A DNA stretch of 5,749 bases from the NCBI GenBank assembly GCA_003232155.1, contig QILY01000225.1, positions 1 to 5,749 on the forward strand, given 5' to 3'. Under the pieces are notes generated by a model, which saw only the letters and a program-made list of their open reading frames with translations, was not told the DNA's origin and did no database searches. Shown here piece after piece: positions 1-5,217 of this stretch (positions are counted from its first letter, which is position 1; every line of letters starts with the position of its first letter). This DNA is from Maribacter sp. (GTDB lineage Bacteria; Bacteroidota; Bacteroidia; Flavobacteriales; Flavobacteriaceae). Made by a program: the position numbers and the translations under genes.

Positions 1-63
1 GGTTACTACTTCTGTTATTCTTAGGGATCTTTGCATAGCGTTCTTAAAAGCAAGTTTTTCCAC
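1..63 (-). CDS. Possible 5' end of an unidentified gene downstream of clpS (partial)
   Basis: An open frame runs from a GTG at 63 to the window edge (21 codons, beginning MEKLAFKNAMQRSLRI when GTG is read as Met). An in-frame TAA at 66-64 lies directly before it, so the start must be this GTG or the in-frame ATG at 36. The GTG is 9 bases after the clpS stop, a spacing that fits co-transcription. I do not recognise the family, and 21 codons are too few for a functional call. There is no clear ribosome binding site. The frame could be open by chance. Confidence 0.3.
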   Translation of the reverse strand, partial: MEKLAFKNAMQRSLRITEVVT

Positions 64-72
64 TTACTAATA

Positions 73-348
73 CTATACAATTTCAGCACTTAGACCAGCC
101 TGAAGTAATTTGCTGCATCTAGGCTCAAGATCAGTATATTCTCCAGTTTTGACCGTACATTTTCCTTTATAATGAACAATCAGCGAGCATTGTTCAGCTT
201 GCTCAGGTGAATGATCACAAACATCAATCAATGTTTCAATAACATGGTCAAATGTATTTACTTCATCATTGAAAAGAACAATTTCATTTTGCTTTATGGT
301 CTCTTCTTCTAGAAGTAATTCTTCCGATATTTTTTCTTTGATACTCAT
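73..348 (-). CDS. clpS: ClpS, adaptor protein for the ATP-dependent Clp protease
   Basis: A 91-residue cytoplasmic adaptor of the ClpS family. In the family it binds proteins with destabilising N-terminal residues and hands them to a ClpA/ClpC unfoldase paired with ClpP. Visible family features are a flexible acidic N-terminal tail (residues 1-22), the LFNDEVNTF segment (25-33) that supplies the Asn-Asp of the N-degron pocket, a helix around 34-45, AEQCSLIVHYKGKC (51-64) with the pocket His59, and a C-terminal half matching flavobacterial ClpS. The start chosen is the ATG at 348, giving MSIKEKISEE. The frame stays open upstream to an ATG at 429, but those 27 extra residues are translated from repeat DNA, including a REP-like palindrome, and are not ClpS-like. 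It lies downstream of prmA on the same strand with a 143-base gap, most of which is a 107-bp inverted-repeat element. Family assignment is secure. Confidence 0.95.
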   Translation of the reverse strand: MSIKEKISEELLLEEETIKQNEIVLFNDEVNTFDHVIETLIDVCDHSPEQAEQCSLIVHYKGKCTVKTGEYTDLEPRCSKLLQAGLSAEIV

Positions 349-368
349 ATCGTTATAAGTTTGGCAAA

Positions 369-475
369 GAACTCGTTTAAACTTTTTCTTTCCTGCCTGA
401 CGGCAGGCAGGTATCTGCAAATATTCCATTTTGCATTCATATTTTCGGTTTCAAACAAAAAGTTTAAACGAGTTC
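369..475. repeat. 107-bp element with perfect 19-bp terminal inverted repeats (MITE-like)
   Basis: GAACTCGTTTAAACTTTTT at 369-387 is the exact reverse complement of 457-475. After one mismatch three more bases pair. Between the arms lie a REP-like palindrome (392-411) and about 45 AT-rich bases with no gene. The element fills most of the spacer between the prmA stop (492) and the clpS start (348), with one end 20 bases upstream of clpS. A third copy of the terminal sequence lies at 1342-1365, which supports a dispersed repeat family. No convincing target-site duplication is visible. It could be a non-autonomous mobile element, a REP-type composite repeat, or an RNA hairpin in the prmA-clpS transcript. 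The repeat structure is certain; its nature is inferred. Confidence 0.7.
392..411. repeat. REP-like palindrome
   Basis: CCTGCCTG, then the tetranucleotide ACGG, then CAGGCAGG: a perfect 8-bp stem with a 4-base loop. Its high GC stands out sharply from the AT-rich surroundings. From memory, palindromes of this CCTGCC/GGCAGG type are dispersed through many Bacteroidetes genomes and resemble REP elements. When translated by mistake they give peptides such as PACRQAG, as in the false upstream extension of clpS. It sits inside the inverted-repeat element at 369-475. No REP-associated (RAYT) transposase is present in the window. Confidence 0.65.
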
Positions 476-491
476 AACTATTAAATACGTT

Positions 492-1328
492 CTAAAATAC
501 ATATTTTGCAGCAATCCAATTATTTTTTTCAATTTTTTTTTCAAATTTTAACGCTACTTCATTACACTTTGAGGAAATTAGAAGAATGTCTTCAACATAA
601 AATCCACTTAAGAAAAGCATTCCATTTTTATTTAAACATTGGGCATATTTAGGAATATCTGTTACTAAAATATTGCGATTGATATTTGCTATAATCACAT
701 CATATTTTTGGTCGACCAACAAACTTGAATCTCCTTTATAAACATTTACCTGCTCACAATTGTTTCTTACTACGTTTTCTTTGGCGTTCAAATAACACCA
801 ATCATCAATATCGATGGCATCTATTTTGTCAGCATCTTTCATAGCAGTCAAAATTGCTAGAATACCAGTGCCACAGCCCATATCTAAAACCGATTTCCCT
901 TCAAAATCATGATTCAAAATATGCTGTAGCATCATGTGCGTAGTTTCATGATGCCCCGTACCAAAACTCATTTTAGGTTCTATGACAATATCAAATTCTA
1001 CTTTAGGTTTATCATGAAACGGGGCACGAACAACGCATTTTCCATCTACTTGAATCGGGTTAAAATTCTGCTCCCAAGTAGCATTCCAGTTCTCTTGTTC
1101 AATTTCTTTAAATTGATATTCAATTTTAAACAAATCATTGCTTAAAATATTAATGTTTTCTATACTAGCAGTATTCCAATCCGTTTTTTGAATATAGGCC
1201 AAAACACCCTCCTCATTCTCAACAAAACTTTCAAATCCGGCTTCGCCAAGTTCTGCTATCAATATGTCTGATGCTGGTTGTAGTTGTAAAATTTTGAAAT
1301 TATATTCTATGTAGATGGTATTCGACAT
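492..1328 (-). CDS. prmA: PrmA, ribosomal protein L11 methyltransferase
   Basis: A 278-residue cytoplasmic, SAM-dependent class I methyltransferase. In the family it methylates lysines and the N-terminus of ribosomal protein L11. The N-terminal third (about 1-100) is the L11-recognition region, including ENWNATWEQNFNPI near 79-92. The catalytic Rossmann domain follows, with PKMSFGTGHHETT (118-130), the SAM-binding VLDMGCGTGILA (147-158), an acidic DAIDIDDW stretch (170-177) and the family hallmark ANINRN (214-219), then FLSGF (239-243) near the C-terminus. Length is close to or slightly below other members and nothing is missing. The start gives MSNTIYIEYNF, a normal flavobacterial beginning. 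A 24-base repeat (1342-1365) lies 13 bases upstream of the start codon, so its leader is unusual. Near the 3' end, two A runs (9 and 7 on the coding strand) encode KK and K codons. The gene is 254 bases from tpiA, so it may have its own promoter, which I could not pick out. Confidence 0.95.
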   Translation of the reverse strand: MSNTIYIEYNFKILQLQPASDILIAELGEAGFESFVENEEGVLAYIQKTDWNTASIENINILSNDLFKIEYQFKEIEQENWNATWEQNFNPIQVDGKCVVRAPFHDKPKVEFDIVIEPKMSFGTGHHETTHMMLQHILNHDFEGKSVLDMGCGTGILAILTAMKDADKIDAIDIDDWCYLNAKENVVRNNCEQVNVYKGDSSLLVDQKYDVIIANINRNILVTDIPKYAQCLNKNGMLFLSGFYVEDILLISSKCNEVALKFEKKIEKNNWIAAKYVF

Positions 1329-1341
1329 TAGCCTTTACTAT

Positions 1342-1365
1342 AGAACTCGTTTAAACTTTTTCTTT
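1342..1365. repeat. Third copy of the GAACTCGTTTAAAC terminal repeat, upstream of prmA
   Basis: These 24 bases (AGAACTCGTTTAAAC followed by TTTTTCTTT) are identical to 368-391, the left end of the inverted-repeat element near clpS, and are in the same orientation. No partner arm is visible in the rest of the 1329-1582 spacer, so this is a solo copy. On the transcribed strand it places AAAAAGTTTAAACGAGTTCT 13 bases before the prmA start; the equivalent copy lies 19 bases before the clpS start. It may be the relic of another element or a shared leader motif. The core GTTTAAAC is itself palindromic. Confidence 0.75.
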
Positions 1366-1548
1366 TATGATATTGTGGATTTATCCATTCAACCGAGCAA
1401 AATCAAAAAAAAATCCATTTTGAATAAGATACTGATGGAAATGTCCAAACAAATAACTGATATTCAATAATTTAAATTCAAAAAAATCATTCTACAACTT
1501 TCTAAAACATAACCTTAAAAAACAAGCATTCCGTAGAACACCCCTAAA

Positions 1549-1564
1549 GTCCTCTCAAGAGGAC
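1549..1564 (-). terminator. Hairpin after tpiA, possible terminator or dispersed repeat
   Basis: GTCCTCT-CA-AGAGGAC is a perfect 7-bp inverted repeat that begins 18 bases past the tpiA stop codon. On the minus strand it is followed by TTTAGGGG, so the U-tract is only three bases, short for a classical intrinsic terminator. Hairpins of this general form followed by TTTAGGGG are, from memory, a common dispersed sequence in Bacteroidetes spacers. The rest of the 1366-1548 spacer is AT-rich, and I see no gene, RNA or clear promoter in it. Confidence 0.35.
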
Positions 1565-1582
1565 AATCTTATAGGCCATTTA

Positions 1583-2332
1583 TTAGATAGCCTTGATAAT
1601 GGCTACAAAATCATCCGCTACTAAAGATGCTCCACCTATTAGACCGCCATCAACATCTGGTTTTGAGAAAATCTCTTCAGCATTGCCCGGCTTTACACTT
1701 CCTCCATATAAAATAGATACATTATTTGCCACAGATGCATCATAAGCCTCAGTAATGGTCTTACGAATAAAAGCATGCATTTCTTGTGCTTGTTCTGGCG
1801 ATGCAGTTTCTCCTGTTCCTATTGCCCAAACTGGTTCGTAAGCCAGCACTATTTTACTCCATGCACTAGCATCTAAAGAAAATAAGGCGTTTTTTAATTG
1901 ACTTTCGACCAAACTAAAATGATTACCTGATTTACGGTCTTCCAATTCCTCACCAAAACAGAACATTACCCGAATATTCTTATCTAATGCCGTAACTACT
2001 TTTTTAGCTAATACCTCATCGGTTTCCCCAAAATAAGCCCTTCTTTCAGAATGCCCTATTATCGCAGTGTTAATACCGATATTCAATAGCATATCAGCTG
2101 ATATTTCACCTGTATATGCGCCACTTTCCGCAAAATGCATATTTTGTGCAATTACTTCAATTGCAGAAGATTCTAAACTATGAACAGCACTTAAAAGGTT
2201 AATATAAGTTGGTGCTACCATTACTTCTGCATGGGTATTTGGTAATTTTGCAGAAATCTCGGTCAATAAAATTTTTGTGTCTTCCAAGTTCTTGTTCATT
2301 TTCCAGTTTCCTGCTACTATCTTACTTCTCAT
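1583..2332 (-). CDS. tpiA: Triose-phosphate isomerase
   Basis: A 249-residue (beta/alpha)8-barrel enzyme of the cytoplasm that interconverts dihydroxyacetone phosphate and glyceraldehyde 3-phosphate in glycolysis and gluconeogenesis. All catalytic signatures are present: GNWKMN (8-13) with Asn9 and Lys11, the electrophile His94 in IIGHSERR (91-98), the catalytic base Glu166 in AYEPVWAIGTGETAS (164-178) including flexible loop 6, and the phosphate-binding YGGSV (209-213) and GGLIGGASL (229-237). Length is standard. The start, MRSKIVAGNWKMN, places the first beta strand correctly, and a purine-rich AAAGAAAAG lies directly before the ATG. It follows the DoxX-like gene by 49 bases and is probably in the same transcript. 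A 12-base AT-rich palindrome (2342-2353) lies 9 bases upstream of the start. A hairpin at 1549-1564 may end the transcript. Confidence 0.98.
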   Translation of the reverse strand: MRSKIVAGNWKMNKNLEDTKILLTEISAKLPNTHAEVMVAPTYINLLSAVHSLESSAIEVIAQNMHFAESGAYTGEISADMLLNIGINTAIIGHSERRAYFGETDEVLAKKVVTALDKNIRVMFCFGEELEDRKSGNHFSLVESQLKNALFSLDASAWSKIVLAYEPVWAIGTGETASPEQAQEMHAFIRKTITEAYDASVANNVSILYGGSVKPGNAEEIFSKPDVDGGLIGGASLVADDFVAIIKAI

Positions 2333-2381
2333 CTTTTCTTTACAATTAATTGTTTCTCGTTTCTATGTTAACAACATGAAG

Positions 2382-3479
2382 CTATTCAAATCTTAATTCG
2401 TCCAAATCCTTATAATGTACTTTTTGTTTGATGGTGCCTTTTTCCAATACCAAGACTCCAGGGTTTGATCTAACAATGGTCTTTAATGTAGTTTCATCAG
2501 TAAAATAAAATTCGAAACTAAGTTTATGGTCTTTTACTAACTTACTCGTTTGTTCACTATTTGATGCAGACATACCAATAACTTTATATCCTTTTTTGAT
2601 AGCAGTATCTGTAATTTTTTTGATTTCAGAATATTCATCAATATTGGTTTTTCTTAAGTCATAAGCTATAATCATAACCAGTTTAGGTTCTTTCAATAAC
2701 GATGAAGCTAGATCTTCACCATTTTGTTCAATGGTAAAATCATGTACTGGTGGCTCATATCCTTTTTGGATCTCTGTAGTTTCAACATCAATGAACTCTC
2801 CCTCTACCGAAGGGTAATTACCATTGGTAACTATTATTTTTTCGCCTTCATCGGTTTTAAATTTCCATGCGTATTCAAAAACTGATTCAGGTGCACCTTC
2901 GGGCACATTCATTCCGTCTTCAATATTAGCATTAATTTTATAGGGTCTAAAATCAATAACTGGTAAATGGTTCAATACATAATACACATATATAACTGAT
3001 AGCAATAGCGTAACCAATGTAATTATACGTTTGAGATTAGATCCAAAAATAGCTTGTATGTATTTTTGCCCAATAAAAAGTATAGTGATAAGAATGAGCA
3101 GAATAATATCTTTCGTAAATGACTCCCAAGGGGTTAATTTTATGGCATCACCAAAACACCCACAATCGGTCACTTTATTAAAATACGCAGCGTAAAAAGT
3201 AAGAAAAGTGAAACCGACAATCATCAATAAAAGACTCCAAACGGTAAATTTCACTCGAAAGCCCACTAATAGCATAACTCCGACCAGTACTTCAAAAATC
3301 ACGATCAATATTGAAATAGTCAGTGCATGTGGTTCAAAAAAAGGCAAATCGAGTACGCCTTGACTAAAGTATTCTTCTAATTTAAATGAAAACCCTACGG
3401 GATCGTTCAGCTTTATAAATCCACTTATAATAAATAAAACACCGACAAATATTCTTGAAAAACCTACTATATATTTCAT
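2382..3479 (-). CDS. DoxX/MauE-like membrane protein with C-terminal thioredoxin-like domain (BT_3928-type)
   Basis: A 365-residue inner-membrane protein of uncharacterised function. The N-terminal half has about five hydrophobic helices (roughly 4-23, 52-74, 77-100, 121-138, 150-170). It matches the DoxX/MauE superfamily, including an early IISGFIKLNDP (17-27) and a two-cysteine DCGCFGD motif (105-111) at the end of helix 3, as in MauE-like proteins. A soluble segment with a DUF-like stretch (about 180-245) follows. The last ~120 residues (KLVMIIAYDLRKT, then KKGYKVIGMSAS, and PGVLVLEKGTI) have the strand order of a thioredoxin/peroxiredoxin fold but lack any CxxC, so they are unlikely to be redox-active alone. 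I recognise the architecture as the Bacteroidetes family called BT_3928, usually near tpiA and folP. The gene starts 7 bases after the DUF1599 stop, implying tight co-transcription. A link to envelope redox or thiol chemistry is inference only. Confidence 0.8.
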   Translation of the reverse strand: MKYIVGFSRIFVGVLFIISGFIKLNDPVGFSFKLEEYFSQGVLDLPFFEPHALTISILIVIFEVLVGVMLLVGFRVKFTVWSLLLMIVGFTFLTFYAAYFNKVTDCGCFGDAIKLTPWESFTKDIILLILITILFIGQKYIQAIFGSNLKRIITLVTLLLSVIYVYYVLNHLPVIDFRPYKINANIEDGMNVPEGAPESVFEYAWKFKTDEGEKIIVTNGNYPSVEGEFIDVETTEIQKGYEPPVHDFTIEQNGEDLASSLLKEPKLVMIIAYDLRKTNIDEYSEIKKITDTAIKKGYKVIGMSASNSEQTSKLVKDHKLSFEFYFTDETTLKTIVRSNPGVLVLEKGTIKQKVHYKDLDELRFE

Positions 3480-3486
3480 ATTACTT

Positions 3487-4029
3487 TTAAGATTTGGAAT
3501 TTAGGTGTATCATCGCAAAAACAGCGTAATTTACCATATCTTGATAATTCGCAGCAATACCTTCACTGACCAAAGTTTTTCCTTTGTTATCTTCAATCTG
3601 TTTTACACGAAGTAATTTTTGAAGAATTAAATCAGTTAAAGAGCTTACTCGCATATCACGCCAAGCCTCACCGTAATCATGGTTTTTATTTTCCATTAAA
3701 ACCTTGGTACCTGATGCATAGGTATCAAAAAGGGCAACTGCTTCTTTAGTAGTTAAATCTGGTTGTTCAGCAATACCTTTTTCTAACTGGATCAATGCTA
3801 TTATTGAGTAGTTAATAATACCAATAAATTCAGATTGCTCACCTTCATCTACTTTACGAACCTCATTTTCTTGTAAACTTCTAATGCGTTGCGCTTTGAT
3901 GAAAATTTGATCCGTAAGTGATGGCAATCGTAATATACGCCAGGCGCTGCCATAATCTTTCATCTTTTTTTGAAATAAATCACGACAGATTTTTATAACA
4001 GCATCATATTGTTCAGAGGTATGTTGCAT
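3487..4029 (-). CDS. DUF1599 domain protein with two tandem repeats
   Basis: A 180-residue, probably cytoplasmic, all-helical protein that I assign to DUF1599. It is built of two clearly homologous halves. MKDYGSAWRILRLPSLTD (23-40) aligns with NHDYGEAWRDMRVSSLTD (116-133), and FIGIINYSIIALIQLE (68-83) aligns with YQDMVNYAVFAMIHLN (162-177), giving a period of 93-94 residues. Each half carries a DYG..W motif and an (I/V)NY helix. The acidic, Asp/Glu-bearing helices recall MazG-like nucleotide pyrophosphohydrolases, and this domain has, as I recall, been linked to nucleotide modification. Neither activity can be read from the sequence. It is the first gene of the minus-strand cluster, 7 bases ahead of the DoxX-like gene, and is divergent from folP. 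Purine-rich AGAAAGAAA precedes the ATG. Confidence 0.8.
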   Translation of the reverse strand: MQHTSEQYDAVIKICRDLFQKKMKDYGSAWRILRLPSLTDQIFIKAQRIRSLQENEVRKVDEGEQSEFIGIINYSIIALIQLEKGIAEQPDLTTKEAVALFDTYASGTKVLMENKNHDYGEAWRDMRVSSLTDLILQKLLRVKQIEDNKGKTLVSEGIAANYQDMVNYAVFAMIHLNSKS

Positions 4030-4137
4030 GAATTTCTTTCTAATTTGCTTAAATTTCGCTTAAAATCTAGTGATTGTCAAAGGTCACCCTTTTAACTTGT
4101 TTCACCAAACCGCTCAACTTCAATTTTTAGTAACCCT
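4030..4137. promoter_or_regulatory. Divergent intergenic region between DUF1599 and folP
   Basis: These 108 AT-rich bases separate two outward-facing start codons, so they should carry promoters in both directions. I found only weak matches to the Bacteroidetes -7 consensus TAnnTTTG, for example TAAATTTC at 4050-4057 on the plus strand with a TTG at 4024-4026. No single promoter is convincing. A small AAAGG-TCAC-CCTTT hairpin at 4079-4092 is present but short. The regulatory role rests on the gene layout. Confidence 0.45.
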
Positions 4138-4959
4138 ATGACCATAAATTGCAAAGGAAATTTAATTGATTTGAGCCAGCCCAAAATAATGGGTATACTT
4201 AATATCACTCCAGATTCTTTTTTCGATGGGGGAAAATATAAAGATGAAAAAGCAATTTTAGAACAAGTAGAAAAGATGATGACAGAAGGTGCTTCTTTTA
4301 TAGATATTGGTGCCTATAGTTCAAGACCTGGAGCAAAAAATGTTTCTGAAAAAGAAGAACTGGGCAAAATAACACCAATTGTAAATCTGCTTACTAAAGA
4401 ATTTAAAGATATTCTAATATCTATAGATACGTTCAGAAGTGTTGTCGCTTCAGAATGTATAGAAGCTGGCGCTGCATTAATCAACGATATTTACGCAGGG
4501 TTTCAAGATCAAAACATACTACCTACCATTGCTAAATATAAAGTGCCTTATATTATGATGCACATGAGAGGTACCCCACAAACCATGCAGCAGCACACCA
4601 ATTATGAAAATCTTGTGCGGGATATTCTATTTTATTTTTCCGAAAGGGTATCCAAAGCAAGAGAATTAGGAATACACGACATTATCATTGACCCTGGTTT
4701 TGGTTTTGCTAAAACTGTAGAACAAAATTATGAGCTGCTAAAAAATCTAGACTTATTTCAAAACATGAACCTACCTATACTTACAGGGCTCAGTAGAAAA
4801 TCAATGATTTATAAAGTTTTGCAAACAGATGTTAAAAATGCATTGAACGGCACAACTGCATTGCATATATATGCACTGCAAAAGGGAGCTAACATTTTGC
4901 GGGTTCATGATGTAAAAGAGGCTATGGAATGTGTTAAATTGCATCAACAAATGCTATAA
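4138..4959 (+). CDS. folP: Dihydropteroate synthase
   Basis: A 273-residue cytoplasmic TIM-barrel enzyme that joins 6-hydroxymethyl-dihydropterin pyrophosphate to p-aminobenzoate, giving dihydropteroate in folate synthesis; it is the sulfonamide target. Family motifs appear in order: IMGILNITPDSFFDGG (17-32) with metal-binding Asn22, the SSRPGA loop (61-66), SIDTFR (95-100) with Asp97, INDIYAG (115-121) with Asn116, IMMHMRGTPQTMQ (139-151), IIDPGFGFAK (183-192) with Asp185, GLSRKS (217-222) with Lys221, and RVHDV (255-259) with the phosphate-binding Arg255 and His257. Loop 2 has Ser-Ser before Arg63-Pro64 where E. coli has Ser-Thr; I take this as normal variation, not evidence of drug resistance. 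Length is typical and no residue is missing. The stop codon (4957-4959) abuts or overlaps a MITE-like element that separates it from cdaA. Confidence 0.97.
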   Translation: MTINCKGNLIDLSQPKIMGILNITPDSFFDGGKYKDEKAILEQVEKMMTEGASFIDIGAYSSRPGAKNVSEKEELGKITPIVNLLTKEFKDILISIDTFRSVVASECIEAGAALINDIYAGFQDQNILPTIAKYKVPYIMMHMRGTPQTMQQHTNYENLVRDILFYFSERVSKARELGIHDIIIDPGFGFAKTVEQNYELLKNLDLFQNMNLPILTGLSRKSMIYKVLQTDVKNALNGTTALHIYALQKGANILRVHDVKEAMECVKLHQQML

Positions 4960-5155
4960 ACCTGAGTTCGATCAATATCAATCTCACAGTCAGTAAATTA
5001 CAATCAATTCAAGACCTATTCCCTAGATAAGCCGTCTAAATAGTAAGATTTGGAGGATAAAAGCCTTGAATTAACCCGTTAGTACTATGTTTTTATCCTC
5101 CAAATCTTACTATTTACACGGCTTCTGAGAAATCACTATTAATCGAACTCAGGTT
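4959..5155. mobile_element. MITE-like inverted-repeat element between folP and cdaA
   Basis: AACCTGAGTTCGAT (4959-4972) is the exact reverse complement of 5142-5155. Pairing continues imperfectly inward: 4961-4977 against 5137-5153 has one mismatch. Inside is a long near-perfect hairpin (5029-5124). There is no coding capacity for a transposase. Possible target duplications are TATAAA, at 4955-4960 and 5155-5160 (one extra T at the right end), or a flush ATA at 4956-4958 and 5156-5158. Size, terminal repeats and flanking direct repeats fit a non-autonomous miniature element, family unknown. It lies exactly at the folP stop codon, and its right end is 62 bases before the cdaA start. Confidence 0.65.
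5029..5124. repeat. Long near-perfect internal hairpin of the folP-cdaA element
   Basis: The arms 5029-5062 and 5091-5124 pair over 34 bases with one mismatch (5036/5117). The 26 bases 5037-5062 pair perfectly with 5091-5116. The loop is 28 bases (5063-5090). Each arm contains AGATTTGGAGGATAAAA or its complement. In RNA from either strand this would be a very stable stem. It could slow or end transcription out of folP, or serve only as the structural core of the mobile element. There is no strong T-run after the stem, so it is not a standard intrinsic terminator. Confidence 0.8.
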
Positions 5156-5217
5156 ATAAATACTATTGCATTATATTGTTCATCTATTTTTCCTAATTTT
5201 ACAAAAACGGCACACAT

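Noticed and set aside
392..411. CRISPR repeat or terminator
   Set aside because: There is a single palindrome with no spacer-repeat periodicity, and no T-run follows on either strand; a REP-like repeat explains it better.
936..1145. Plus-strand open frame of 69 codons inside prmA
   Set aside because: It is fully antisense to well-supported PrmA coding sequence, has no family resemblance and no ribosome binding site.
1366..1548. A small gene or RNA in the prmA-tpiA spacer
   Set aside because: Only very short open frames and AT-rich sequence with an A9 run are present; no start with a ribosome binding site and no tRNA-like fold was seen.
4138..4959. A sulfonamide-resistant FolP, because of Ser-Ser in place of Ser-Thr before Arg63-Pro64
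   Set aside because: The change is conservative, and this loop normally varies among Bacteroidetes; the gene sits in its housekeeping context with no sign of transfer.
4959..5155. A riboswitch controlling cdaA
   Set aside because: The structure is a simple long hairpin bounded by terminal inverted repeats, with no multi-branched conserved core that I recognise; a mobile element is the simpler reading.
5166..5192. Promoter for cdaA (TTG, 16-base gap, TATTTTTC)
   Set aside because: It differs from the Bacteroidetes consensus in the last base and the spacing is short; in sequence this AT-rich such matches are expected by chance, so it is only mentioned under cdaA.
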